A stretch of 64,000 nucleotides of DNA from Stromatinia cepivora (GCA_014898415.1 RCTD01000011.1:1-64000); one strand, 5' to 3'. Shown: positions 11,611-24,179, counted from the first letter of the stretch. Notes: generated by a model not told the origin, from the letters alone. Translations and numbers: made by a program.

Positions 11611-13700
11611 TGTTATGGCTATACATGTATATCGATGGGAAATCTTATCAGGTGGCGGTTCGTATGCGGAATACCAGTTTCTAAACAAAGAAATATATTG
11701 GTTAGTTTGAAAAGCTATAGAAAGTGTGACACAACGGCCGAATAACTTGAGTATCTCTTAGAATTAAAAGCTACAGATCGAAAAATAGAACTACATGACT
11801 ATATATACACAGGCCGAGAGCTCACTTAGCCTATTCGGGGAATGCTATATTCCGATTAGGGTTCGAATAGATCACATTGTACATATATATAATATTACCC
11901 TCCCCTATATAAAAGCTCATTTCGAATGTTTTAAATGAATAATATAAAAAAACTTGAAAACAATTACAACTATAAATCATTAATTTTATTCATCAATTCA
12001 GCCAAATGCATAAATTCGATGATATCTGTTGCTTCCTCTATTCGATCAGAAAAAGTACATCCATCAATTACGTTTTCCAAATATATTAAAACCTCCAATT
12101 CCTTTTCTATCCTTTCTTCATCCCATTCTGAATCTATATCATTATTATCCAAAGTAGTTAGTGTAAAACAACTAATTAGATCAGATGAATCACATATTCC
12201 ATTATATAGATCCAAATAACAAATACGAATCTAATGGTATAAAGACCCATATCATACGCATCTGTTTTCTTTGCAAAAACAAATTCATTTTTATAGAATG
12301 AATTCAGGAGCTTTTAATCATCGAAATTAAGGGGATGCCTTTAATAATGATGCTAGGATGAGATCGGAATCGAATACACCTAAAGTATAATTGATATTAG
12401 ATATATTCATTGAATCGGAATAATTTTGAGAGTAAGAATTAGGGCGTTACAATATATAGGAAATGGAGCTAGTAATTCCATTAAGAATAAAATTATTAAT
12501 CAAACAAACAATTAATTGTTATATAACTTATACAAATTCAGGATAGGAATAGGATAAACTGAATTGCTGAGTAAGCTGATTATATAAAGTTGAATTAAGT
12601 TTATTATAGAAGGTCGATATCTTATTCGAATCGGATCAATTTTGATTACGAGTTTTGTATAAAATCCTTTCGAATTTTGTAATATAGATATATAACGAAT
12701 CAATACCTTATTTCAAAATATAAAGACGATTTTCAACTTTTTGAATTTTGTTAAGGTTATTATAAACTCTAAAAAGTTGATTAAGGATTATATTGTAATC
12801 AAAGAGAGTAGTCTAATCGATAAACAAAAGTTATAGCAATATCATAATTTGAATTTGAGATTCAAAATTAAAGTAAATATAATAAAATTGAACAATGAAA
12901 TTGCCGATTATAATATCATCTATTTGAAGTTTAGTTTTGATTGAAGAAAGTCAGGTATCGAATTTTTGTATGTTTCTATTGAACTTTTCCGGATCGGGAA
13001 AGTAAAGTTTTGGAATAGAGTTTAATCAAATTAGGAATAAAGAATATAGGAAAATAATCTCTTTGTATTTTTGTATCATTTCGGCTTGTAATTCGCCGAT
13101 TACAAAGTTGATTGATTCTATTACTGAGAAATGAAATAAAATTGAAGAGAATATCGCTCAAATATGAATATTTTCAAAAAGCTACAAAAGATCTTTTCAA
13201 AAAAGATTTTAACAAAAGGAAAACAACTTTACAAATTGTATTATAAATATATACATATAAGTAAAAGTATAAATATATACTTAGAATTTATAGAATATAT
13301 ATGAACTTAAGTATATATATATATTACTCGATTTCTTATCTCGAAGAACTTTTAATAATATAATACAACAGCCGAATAATTTAAATATCTTTTAGAATTA
13401 AAAATTATAAATCGAAAGATAGAACTACATGATTATATATATACAGGCCGAGAATTCACTTAGCTTATTCAGGGAATGCTACATTCCGATTAGGGCTCGA
13501 ATCGATCATATTGTACGTATACGTAACAGAAAGATCTTTTTGTATAATATATAAAGAATAGAATCTATCAGAATACTATCGTTTCTAATATAGTTTTATA
13601 TTTGAATTTAAAAGGAATAGTTTTTCTATTGATTAAAGAATAATGAAAAGTTTGACTACTATTTTACAACTAATTGATTCTTTGCTGTATGACTCTGACA
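11611..13700 (+). mobile_element. family-2 LTR copy split by a later insertion
   Basis: The 5' piece 11611-11724 begins TGTTATGG (RIP form of TGTTACGG). The 3' piece 13534-13700 ends GACTCTGACA and shares AATAATGAAAAGTTTGAC and CTAATTGATTCTTTG with 7886-7950. Together the pieces are about 281 bp, close to the 293 bp of the intact copy at 7661. The 1.8 kb between them is an independent LTR element with its own target duplication. Outer flanks ATTGC and ATTGA match in 4 of 5 bases. Confidence 0.6.
11725..13528 (-). mobile_element. non-autonomous LTR retrotransposon (TRIM/LARD-like) with GAAAG target duplication
   Basis: A complete 1,804 bp element. LTRs of about 170 bp lie at 11725-11894 and 13359-13528. 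Shared blocks include CAACRGCCGAATAA, GAACTACATGA and CAGGCCGAGA, and both LTRs have TG...CA-type ends. The flanking 5-bp direct repeats GAAAG (11720-11724 and 13529-13533) are identical. Next to the left LTR the minus strand reads GGGGAGGGTAA, a good polypurine tract, so the element is on the minus strand: 5' LTR at the right, 3' LTR at the left. The internal region is only ~1.46 kb and has no protease, reverse transcriptase or integrase that I can see. It has three short open frames, all on the sense (minus) strand (11970-12215, 12512-12703, 12976-13161), none with a convincing ATG start. The first encodes an acidic stretch (SEWDEERIEKELEVL) of unknown relationship. Confidence 0.75.
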
Positions 13701-16186
13701 ATTGATTAAGTTTTTTTTATTTTATAATATATTTTTGAAATTCTGTTCTTGAAAGATTGGGAATATTATTATTTTATATAATTGTTGTTATTAAATGATT
13801 TCTTATATTCGATTTAATTCATTTTATATAAAATATATAATCTTTGTTTTGTTTTATTAATAAAAAATAATAAAAAATTAATTTATAATTAACAAATATT
13901 ATTTATATTGAATTTTGTTTTTGAAATCAAATCTATTTGATCCTTTATAATTGGGATTGATAACATAAGTATAGATTTGTTTTATTATACAAACTTCATC
14001 TGATATTAATTAATAATCTTCTATATAAACTTATAACAAATAGAATATTAATTCAGAATTATTTGGATTTGAAAAGTAATAGTTTTGATATATAATTCAA
14101 TATAATAATAATTTATATTGAATATCAAAATTCCTTTTATTAATAATTCAAGATTAAAGTTTCTTATTATTTTATAATTTTATTCTTATTATTCTTTATA
14201 ATAATTCTAATCTTATATTTGGCTTTTTAAATTTTTTTTAAAATTTTAAATATCAATTTTAATAATTTCAGTTTTACTTTTTATTTTATTGATCAAAAGT
14301 TTTATTAATATTCTAAAAAGATTTTCAATATATATCGAAAATAAAATTATTAATGTTTTTATTGATTTTAATATATTATATAAATAATAATATATAATAT
14401 AATATTATAAATTAAAAAATAAAATTATCTTTATTCAATTGATATATAAATTATAATATTATAATTATAATAATCTAAAAATAACAAATATATCTTTTGA
14501 TAATTTGATAATAAAAAATAATTAAGTTTTTTAATATTGAATTATTATTATATTTATTCTATATCCTTTAATAATTTCAATAAACAATTTATTATAAAGA
14601 TTAGACTTTTCTCTGATATTCGAAATTCGATTTAAATAATAAAAGTATTATATTATCGAATAATATTAAAGATTCATTTTCAATAAAACTTTAGAAAATA
14701 TTAAAATATTAATAATTCTTATTTTAAAAATTACCCTATTAATAATCATTACAATCAATTAAACCAAATAAATAATTATATTAAAAATTATTATATATAA
14801 AGAAATTATTCATTTATTAATAATTATTATATATTCATTTATTTCTTATATTATATTATTGACAAAAATAATAAAGATCTTAAAAATATTCTTATTCTTT
14901 TTAAATTTATTTTTGAATTTTCATTATATCAAATTTTATAAAATCGTTTTGAATATATAATATAAATAATATATAAAAATAATTATAAATCAATACCAAT
15001 TTCAAAAATTTTATATTATAATATTTATTATTTTAATAATTTTAATTTCAAATCTAAAACTTTTTATTATTCTTTTATATCAATAAAATTATAAAAATTT
15101 AAATAATTTTTTATTAATATTTTCAATTCATTTATAATCTTTTATTTCATTATCAAAATTATTTTATAAAAAGTTTTATTATTAAAAACTTCAAAATATT
15201 CTAATTTTGTATAAAGAGAAACAAATGATATTCTATTTTATATTTTGAATTTATTGAATTTTATTATAATTTTCTATTTAATATTGATTGATATATAAAG
15301 ATTATTAAACTTTTTCAGAAAAATATTTATTATAATAGATTTAGAAGTATTTTATATAATATTCTTTATATCTTTCTTTTTTTTCTATTATATTATATTT
15401 TCTAATAACGAAATCATATAGAATAGTTTTTTCTGTTTTATATTAAAAAATAAAATATCTTTTTTTAATAAATTTACAAATCTAATTTTCAATTTTGATA
15501 TTTATTTTATTTTTTTTAAATAATTCAGAATTCTTTATAATTTATCATGATCAATAATATCACAAAAAAATAATTATATCGATATTTATTATATTCAATT
15601 ATTTTCGATATTATATCTTTCGAATGAAAAATTGAATATTGAATGGATTAATTAATTATAAGTTTTTGTTGAAATTATAAATTTCTTTATAAAAAGTTTT
15701 TATTTATATAAATATTTTAAATGGTTCGAAACTTTTAAATTATTAATAAATATCTAAAAGATAAATGTAAGATGTATAAATTTTAAATTATCAATACTAG
15801 AAAATTTATATATAAATTATTATTATTGATTAAAAATCTTTCGAATATAATTTTGAATTTCTAATATAATCTTTTCTTTATTAAAAACAATTGATCTAAA
15901 GATATCTAATATAATAATTAATTTTTAAAATATATTTTCTAAATCAATTGTTTTCGTTATTTAATAAATTCTAAATCTAAATATAAAACAAATCTGGATT
16001 GTATTAAATTTTCTATTTTATAAAATATATAATCTATAATATATCAAAATCTAGATTTTGACTTGATTTGTAATAAATCTAAATATTATTATTAGATTTC
16101 TAAATTGTTTTTCGAATTGTTTTCTTTTTTGAAATAAAATTAAATTATCTTTTAAATAATAGAATCTTTTGAAGAATAGAATATAC

Positions 16187-16334
16187 TATTATAATATAAA
16201 TATAAATTTTAAATAATATGATAATATTTTATATAAAAAAGAAGAAGATATTAGAAAGAGTACCGATTATATAAAGAATAGATGTTTGAGGCATCCATAC
16301 AGACTAGCTAGAAACGGGTAATGAATCCGTGACA
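16187..16334 (-). repeat. LTR-like repeat family 1, copy 5
   Basis: About 148 bp, minus strand, ending GAATCCGTGACA at 16334, with GATGTTTGAGGCATCC inside (a nearly intact version of the GGATGCCTCA block). The sequence to its left is duplicated beside copy 6. Confidence 0.7.
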
Positions 16335-19300
16335 TGATTTCCAAAATAATATTATTGGATATAAATTCAATTAATAGAAATTATTCTATTTAATTGTTTT
16401 AATAAAATTTATAAAAATTTAAAGATATGATTTTACAATCAAATTGATTTGTTTTGTATATTTATCAATTTGTAAATAAAAAATTAACAAATATCTAAAA
16501 ATAAATTTTAGTTTTTTAGAAAATTATATTCAAAATTCTGAAACAAATTATATATCTTAATTAAAGATAATATTATCTAATAAATTGTGAAATATTCATA
16601 TTCAATTGGTAAATATATAAGTCAATTCCTTTATAATCAAAGATCTTGTTTTTTTAAAATCTTTTATTTTTGTTTAATTTATATATAATTATTAATATAT
16701 GTTTATATATAGAATCAAAATATTTATAATTTAATAAAGATATAATGTAATCGATAAAAATATTAAATCAAATTTGAAAAAGAATTAACAAAGGTTTTAA
16801 GAATCCTAAGGAAATTAATTGCAATGATTTTAGATAAATATAGAGTTTGTATATTTGAATATAAGAATTAATTTTCTCATATATATTTAATTATTAATAA
16901 TTATAAAAGATAAAATCGATAATCTTAATATAATTTGAATATTTATTTGAGCTAAAAGAATAAATTTAATATATAATCTAGATTTTGAATTCGTTATAGA
17001 AAAGAATTTAAAGTTTTTTTAATAATAGTTCTTTCATTATAAATATAATAATCTTATATAATCATCTATAAAATCTTTCTGAATTCTTTTAGTTATTTAA
17101 TAATAAATAAATTTTCGACTATAGAAATCAATTGTTTTGTTATATCGGATTTTATATAAACAATATCGATAATTTTATCAATCAATTCGTTTTCGAATAA
17201 TATTATTAGATTTATTGAGATTAATAATACTTGATTTATTAATTCTTTATATAATTCAATATTAAATTTTTCGAACAATAAAATTATATATTCTTTATTC
17301 TTTAAATATTCATTATTTAAATTAGATATATTAAAGCGAGCTTTATAATATCAATTTAAAGTATCTAAACAAATTACTTTAATTTCTGAACAATAATAAT
17401 ATAGAAATTATATTAGAATCAGAATTCTAATTAATATATTTGTTGTTATAAAATACTCTAGATTCTTATAATTTATAAATATCTTGAATTTTTGTTATAA
17501 TTCTTGTAATTTGGATTAATATTCCTTTATTGATTTGATAATAATTAATAATTTTTCATTCTAAATTTTGTAGAGAAATATATTATAGATTTTAAAATAC
17601 TATTATTATTATATTAAAAAAGAATTTTAAAGAAAATTCAATCAAAAATAATAATTTCCAATATTGTTTTCTTATTATAATCAAAATAGACTAGAATTAA
17701 TATATTTATAAAAGTATATTTTAGATTTTTGAAGATAATAGTATAGAATTCGTTTTATTATTAAATAATATTTTTTTTATACAAGATTATTAAAAGATCG
17801 ATAAATTTTGAGAAATCTTTTATAAATCTATAATAAAAATTTGCAAAATCTAAAAAACATTATAAATCTTTAATAAATAATAATTATTCTTAAAAAAATA
17901 ATCGTCGTGATTTTATTTTGATCTATTTTAATATTCTTTATTATAATAATCAATCGTAAATATTTCATAAAGATCATTTCGAATTCGTATTGATTGATAT
18001 TTATTTATAATCTTATATCGAATAATTTCTATATAATATTCTGAATATATTCTCGATATTGGTTTTTATTAAAGAAATAAATAAAAATATTATTAAAATA
18101 ATATATAATTGATATAATATTAGAATAAAATAAAAGTATTATAAAAACTGAATAGTATTATTAATGATTCGAAAAGTTCAAATCGAATAATAAAAATTAT
18201 CTTTCATTTATTGCTTTTTACAATCTGAAATTTATTGAAAATTATAATAATATTAAGTTTTATATAAACTTTAATAAAAAATAATATATCAAAAATAGTA
18301 TTGATTAAAAGTAATTATTTTTGAATAGATCATCAAGATATAAAAATGAAATTATAAATATTTGTATCAAATTAGAAATATTCTAAGAATAATAATATAA
18401 TATATAATATATAATATTAAGAATCAAAAAAATATTATATTTATTCAATTTATATATAAATTATAATATTGTAATTATAATGAATCAAAAATTATAAATA
18501 TATTAAAGAATAATTTTATAATTAAAAATAATTAGTTTTTTAATATTATTTTAGGGTTATATTTATTATAAAATAATCGACAATGATATTAATAATAATA
18601 TTATTCACCAAATAAAGCTTTTATTAATATAATAAAAAATATATAAAAATATTATAATTTTTAATAAAAGAACAATTAATAAATATTTTCTAAAGTATTC
18701 AATATTGATCAAACTAATAATATCAAAAGAAGAATTATATACTAAAAATATAATAATTTCAATAGATAAAGATTTACTATTTATAGAATTTAATTATAAA
18801 AATTTATTATCATTTAAAGTACACCATATCCATTCTCTATTTTCTAATAACTTTTATAAGCGATTTATTATAAAGATTAAATATTTCTTTGATAATTTTA
18901 AATCAGAATAAGTAATAAAGACTTAAATAATATTCTTGTTCTCTTTACTTCTATTTGTAAGATCTAAGTGAATCGAAATTTATAAAATCATTATAAATTA
19001 ATAATATCAATCGAATTTAATAATTTTAATTAGAAACAAATTTCGAAGAAATAATATTATAATATTCGTTTTTTTTTACAATTTTGACTTCATATTTGAA
19101 ATTTATTTTTCTATTTATCGATATAATAATCGAATAAGGATTCGAATCCATTTTAAATAATATTTTCAATTCATCTATAATTTTTAATTTCATAATCTGA
19201 ATTATTTCTTGAAAAATCTTTTAATAAACATCCTTTAGATATTTCAATTGTATATTAAATATCAGGAAAGAAGTCTTTTGGATTATTTTAAGTTTATCGA

Positions 19301-20334
19301 ATTTGATTGCGATTTTTCGTTCAATATTTATAAAAATATAAAGATCATCGAACTTTATAAAAAAATCAATAATTATAATAAATTCGAAAAGGTTTTCAAT
19401 GATTTCTTGAATATTTTTTCATCTCTTCTATTATATAATACTTTTCAATAAAGAAATGATATATAATAATTTCTTCTATTCGATATCGAAAACAACAATA
19501 TCATTCTTCTAATAGATTTATAAACCGAATTTCCAATCTCTATATTCATTTTATCATATTAAAATATTCGATTTTTTCTTTTTAAAAGATTCTAGATTTT
19601 ATATAATTTATCGAAATTGATATTGAAATTGAATAAAATTGATTTGGATTATTATAAGTATCAAAAATAATTAATTATACAACAAAATATTTTGAATAAA
19701 TAAATTTGTATCTTCTAATTCTAAATATTAATAGATTTTCTTTCATTATAAATAATATTATAATTATTATAAATTAGTTTTAGAGTTTATTTAATAATGC
19801 CGAATAAATAGATTATATAATTCGAAACTTTGTAATTTTAAATAATTTTATTATCGAATAAATAGATTATAAAAACAAAATTTCCGAATTCTGTATTTTT
19901 CAATATATATAATTTATATATAAATAATCGTTAATAATCAAAAACCTTTTGAATATAAATTCTAATATTATTTATAATAAAAATAAACGAAAAAAATAGA
20001 ACAAAAGAAAATAGAATATTTATTATTATAAAAAACAATTTGAATAAATAGAAAATCGGAGTTTTAAATTTTAAATATATCTTAAAATCTATATAAAGAG
20101 TATCGTAAATATTTGTTTTTGTATTGAAGATTCTAAATATTAAATAGAGACAAAAACAAAATCGAAAATAAAAACGAAAACGAAAATGAAATTCGAATCG
20201 AAGATATTAGTATATCAATAATATATTACTGATTAAAAGTATTAAAGTTTTTTTTTTTTATAAATAATTTATTATAAAAATAAGATCAGATTGTTCTTCT
20301 AGAATAGTAGAATCTTTTGAAAGATAGAATATAC

Positions 20335-20481
20335 TATTATAATATTAAATAGATATTAGATTGATTATATAATATTCTATATAGAAGAGAAGAAGAATAC
20401 AAAAGCACCCTCGATTATATAGAGAATAATGGATGCCTTAGGCATCCATGTTAGCTAAGAACGGTTGGTGAATCCGTAACA
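20335..20481 (-). repeat. LTR-like repeat family 1, copy 6
   Basis: About 147 bp, minus strand, with GGATGCCTTAGGCATCC, a small perfect palindrome-like core, and the end GAATCCGTAACA. It sits about 4.15 kb from copy 5 in the same orientation, and both are followed on the left by about 2 kb of similar A+T-rich sequence. Confidence 0.7.
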
Positions 20482-20504
20482 AAATGTTTAAATTTTGATT
20501 TTAA

Positions 20505-20870
20505 TTTAAACAAATTTATATACAAATTAAAAAGACTAATAACTTTTCAACAAAAATAATTAAAAATAAAATATAAATTTTTATTAAATTCTTAGATTGT
20601 ATTTTATAAAAACGATGAAAGTATTATATATAATCATTTGTAGAAAATCTTTTATTGATACTTATATTTTATTTTATATAAAATTTTATATGAGTAATTT
20701 TCAATTAATTGTAAAATATTATCTACAAATGATAATTTTTAATAATCGACTTAATTTTATCAAAGATAATGTAAAGATTTTATAAAAATTGTTAATTTAT
20801 TTTTAATAATTTTCGTTGAAAAGTTATTTGAAGTTTTGATACTTTTTCTAATTTGTATATAAATCATATA
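20505..20870. repeat. ~365 bp palindromic MITE-like sequence
   Basis: The arms about 20505-20580 and 20790-20868 are inverted repeats (AATTTATATACAAATTAAAAAG against CTAATTTGTATATAAAT; AACTTTTCAAC against GTTGAAAAGTT). Inside them lie second inverted pairs (ATCATTTGTAGA / TCTACAAATGAT). The 62-codon open frame in the middle is a by-product. The structure resembles a fold-back element or MITE. Confidence 0.6.
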
Positions 20871-20989
20871 CAAATTGAAAATTCGAAAATTCAACCTCAT
20901 AGATTTCAACGAAAAAATATGTGAAAAATCTGAAATTTTCAGATTTTACTTTTATATATGTGATTAGTCTAGAATCAAGATTTTAATTG

Positions 20990-21090
20990 ATTATGTCAAT
21001 TATTCGTAAAGTTATTAATAGGTGAAAATCACGGTTTTTGGTGTAAAATGGTGGCCGGAATGGGGGGTGACCGGAAACTAGGGTAGTCGA
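20990..21090 (-). repeat. right ~100 bp inverted repeat bounding the A+T island
   Basis: Reverse complement of 4681-4785. Contains GGTGGCCGGAATGG and GGTGACCGGAAACTAGGG. It is the less mutated of the two: the left copy differs mostly by C-to-T. It lies exactly where composition returns towards normal. Confidence 0.6.
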
Positions 21091-21110
21091 CTTAATAGTA
21101 TTGATTGTAT

Positions 21111-22044
21111 AAATATATTTCGAATATATTTCGGATCGAAGTCGAAATCTTTTAGGAAAAATATTTTTCATAGATGGAAATTCTTTTGCAATTCCAATCT
21201 CGGAGTTTGTTTTAGGGGGAAGGGTGATCAAGGGGATTGTTTATTGTAAGATGAATACAACAGTATTGAATAGTTAAAGTTTCTAGGATGACATTCAAAA
21301 GGGATTTGCCGGTTTATTCACTTGCTGAATAGGGCACCGATGCCCAAAGATAGTTGTGACAGAATTATATCGAAAACTGGGTGGGTGAAATAGTTTAAAG
21401 GAAAATAGATTCATCTCCTGTACAAAATTCCGGGGGAATTTTGACCTCCAAACTTTCATAGCGCTGTTTGCTGGGAACCGCTTGCGGCTGTATCCTGATG
21501 CATTCTCTTCACCTCAATCATTCAGTACACTGTAGCTTGGAGAATTTCTTCTTCTCCCACGTTGTCTTCGTATCATCTTAGACTTTCTAGGTCTTATCTT
21601 GTATACCTTCCATCTTTTCCTACTTCTGCTACTATCTTGAGGAAATGTTCCAAGATGGAAGGTCTAGGCTATGCATTTTTATCCCTTACTTACACCATCC
21701 CAGTCTCCACCCCCACGAATATATCAATTAGGTCTAAGCCCTGCACGCCCTGCAGTGTTAATTATTGATCAGAAAATATTACTCAATCAATCTAAACCTA
21801 CAAAAATAACGAGTCTCAGAGACAGTATGGTATAATATCGTATCATTTATCGTCCAAGGGATAGACAGAGCCTACCCGCGACCCCAAAGGCAGTTATAAC
21901 AGGAATCAATTAATTTGAAAAGTATTTATAGGGAACAACTTTCTCTAGTTCTACATAGTATCCTCAAACCCTACCTTTGTATACTTCAAGTTTTGTCTTT
22001 TAGAAAAAGCCTTTAACTTACAACGTTTCTTATCTATCTATATA
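21111..22044. other. intergenic region and promoter of the 225-aa gene
   Basis: No convincing gene; the open frame at 21562-21768 has no supporting features. Just upstream of the gene there is a TATTTATAGGG motif near 21935, about 100 bp before the ATG, which may be a TATA box. Confidence 0.4.
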
Positions 22045-22722
22045 ATGATTACGAATATTAGATTGTTTTTGTTCAGAAGATGCTTCTCACTCCCTATACT
22101 TCGAAATGGACCGATTTCTTCACCAATGAGCTCCAGTTCTATTATGGATTACACTATACTTGGGTTAAAGGATTTTAGCGGCGCTTTATATCGCACTATC
22201 AACGAAAATGTTCCCATACAACATACTACATATGGACCTTATAAAGAGACGTTCGTTATCGAGATCTATGAGAAAGAGGGAGAAAAGTCAGAAGACTTTC
22301 AATTTTTTCTTCCTGCTTTTTTTGAACAACACGGCGGTCCATCCAGTAAGGATGCTGTTCTCATATGGGGCTTCGAGGAGGAACTTAGCGATAAAATTTA
22401 TAATATGGTTATTGAGCACTCATCCCCTCCTACGCTTATTTGGATGTCCACGGATACCATTCTTTCCACTTGCAATAAATGCGCAAGACTACACTGCCGA
22501 CATATTCAATACGAATATAAGTTTCTGTTGATGTATTGGGAGTTATTGAGAAGTGTTAGGGAGAATGTCGGTCTACAGTTGGGAATTTTGGATGTGCCGA
22601 AATGGAAGACACAAGATCAAGAAAAAGAAATGGAGAAAAATGCTGGGATCTTCGGTGTTACGATTAAAGCCTTCAGGAAATTGTTCGGTGCAGCTTCCGG
22701 CGCAGCATTCGCATTTGTTTAA
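22045..22722 (+). CDS. hypothetical protein (225 aa)
   Basis: A single exon from the ATG at 22045 (TATATAATG context) to TAA at 22722. In-frame methionines near residues 28 and 34 are alternative starts, so the first ~27 basic/hydrophobic residues may be a leader or untranslated. Residues 35-160 read as a folded alpha/beta domain. A small CNKCARLHCRH cluster near residue 143 could bind a metal. The C-terminal ~40 residues are charged and then Ala/Gly-rich and hydrophobic. No family recognised. It is the first normal-composition gene to the right of the A+T island. Confidence 0.65.
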   Translation: MITNIRLFLFRRCFSLPILRNGPISSPMSSSSIMDYTILGLKDFSGALYRTINENVPIQHTTYGPYKETFVIEIYEKEGEKSEDFQFFLPAFFEQHGGPSSKDAVLIWGFEEELSDKIYNMVIEHSSPPTLIWMSTDTILSTCNKCARLHCRHIQYEYKFLLMYWELLRSVRENVGLQLGILDVPKWKTQDQEKEMEKNAGIFGVTIKAFRKLFGAASGAAFAFV

Positions 22723-23454
22723 TTCCATGCAAGATTTGATATGCTGGAGGAGAGAGTAAGGCTGTGCGTATATGGAGAGTTGGATGTGCTGGTAGATAGT
22801 TGAGCCTTTGGTTGTTTTCCTGCTTGGACATACCGGACAATAATGACACCATAACAATCATTGAGAACTGACTTTGTGCCTTTATTAAGCTTCAGCGAGA
22901 GCTATCTTAAACACTAGTGCCCAGCACTACGACAGACGAAAAAAAGGGGAGCTGACGGCTGGAATATTTGCTTTCGCAGCCCAAAATATTTATCTGAATG
23001 TATGTATATGTAATATTACATATTCGCGAATAATATCCCGTTTACACGAGAAGTTCAGCAAAATCTTTCGATGCCTCCAGAAGGTATCGAAGGTATTATC
23101 AGCCTTCCATCGTGGCTATGGATGAGAGGTGAGGTTTGGTTTTCGTGGGTGATCGACGAACGCCTAGTATATCTTGCTGTATCGTGTTTTATAATCAACG
23201 ATCTTAGATCAATTATACGAGTATGCTAGCTTCGCATCTGTATATTTGAATTTTACATGATATTAAGCAAAGTCTCTGTAATTAATACTAATTATCAAAA
23301 GACAATGGAGGATTTCCCATAAAAGGTTTAGTTCTTTCAATAATTTGATCTCATATCCTAGATCACAATCCTATACTATACTGAAAGCTTCTCGCTGTTC
23401 TGGACCCATTATACTTAGTATACTGTATTTCAGTACTTTTGATAGAGTATCCTA
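22723..23454. other. intergenic region
   Basis: No gene supported. It holds A+T-richer stretches after 23000. It might include the degraded 3' end of the LINE relic to the right, but I cannot show it. Confidence 0.4.
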
Positions 23455-23860
23455 ATGCTACTGAAGGTAGGTTCTGATACTAAACCCAGGTCGCAGCCGT
23501 CCTTCAAGGCACCCGCGTCCGCTAACTTATCTGCAGCCTCATTTCATTCGATAGTGCCCCGAAACCCACCAGATCTTGATATCATAGATCTGCATTTCAT
23601 ATTAGTATTAGTGAAACGCCCATTGTCAGGAATCCAATGCATTACCTCTTAAGCACCAAATAACCGAACTTCTGTCTACAGAAAGCCATATACAGCATTA
23701 GTATATCGCCCGGATAGTTTGAGGGCATATCTCAGCCCTATCCAGGTCTCTGTAGTCCCCGTATCGAAAACGTAGGAGAGGGAATTGGTCGAGCTATACC
23801 CTGTTGTTATCAATATGTTGCTTTGGTAGGTCACGTATCCGTATTCTATATATCAATTGC
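23455..23860 (-). pseudogene. LINE (Tad-like) RNase H relic
   Basis: On the minus strand three frames together spell a non-LTR retrotransposon RNase H domain: SVIWCLRG, then DS*QWAF, then IKIWWVSGH, followed after a frameshift by NEAADKLADAGA. The order W/V..GH...GNEAADKLA matches the conserved C-terminal RNase H of fungal Tad-group LINEs. At least three stop codons (TGA, TAA, TAA) and one frameshift interrupt it; some stops are one C-to-T away from Gln or Arg. I see no reverse transcriptase upstream. This is a dead fragment. Confidence 0.65.
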
Positions 23861-24179
23861 CCTCTTTGTATTGTTCTAAGCCGTTGGAGAAGACTATATG
23901 TCTTCTGGTTGCAGAGCCGTTTATCACCTCTTGAATTCGGTAGCTGCGGTCTTTCTATTTAGCCCTTCAGTATAATCAGTATGATATCCTTCGGACGAGG
24001 GATATCTAATGGAAGTATTTTTGTGTTGAATTAGTGTTTGATATTAGCCTTATTACCAGATGGTATTATAGGGGGTTCTATCTTCTTGATTAATGAGTAT
24101 CGTTGATCTACCCTTTTTAGGTGTCCTTTTAGTGAAAAACCGACCAAAACTAGAGAGCTGGTAAAACTGGGAAGGTATG

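Larger units (their letters stand above)
4441..21110. repeat. A+T-rich RIP-mutated transposon island
   Basis: About 16.7 kb of very A+T-rich DNA with no intact gene. For example, the 60 bases from 5161 contain only four G or C. Short open frames here (such as 17093-17278, 18705-18911, 19248-19451) are low-complexity Ile/Lys/Asn/Phe/Tyr strings and not credible genes. The island is built of nested, mutually similar copies. About 9198-11180 matches about 16365-18290 (direct). About 14300-16190 matches about 18310-20335 (direct). About 5360-5490 and 6388-6450 match 8565-8690 and 8345-8410 in inverted orientation. Differences are dominated by C/T and G/A. This is the expected outcome of RIP acting on LTR retrotransposons. 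Confidence 0.85.

Noticed and set aside
11860..11880. GGGTTCGAAT as a tRNA T-arm
   Set aside because: It lies inside the ~170 bp LTR and is not accompanied by acceptor, D or anticodon stems; a homologous block occurs in the other LTR.
16980..19460. Open frames at 17093-17278, 18705-18911 and 19248-19451 as genes
   Set aside because: Low-complexity Ile/Lys/Asn/Phe/Tyr strings in very A+T-rich RIP DNA with no domain, splice or start support.
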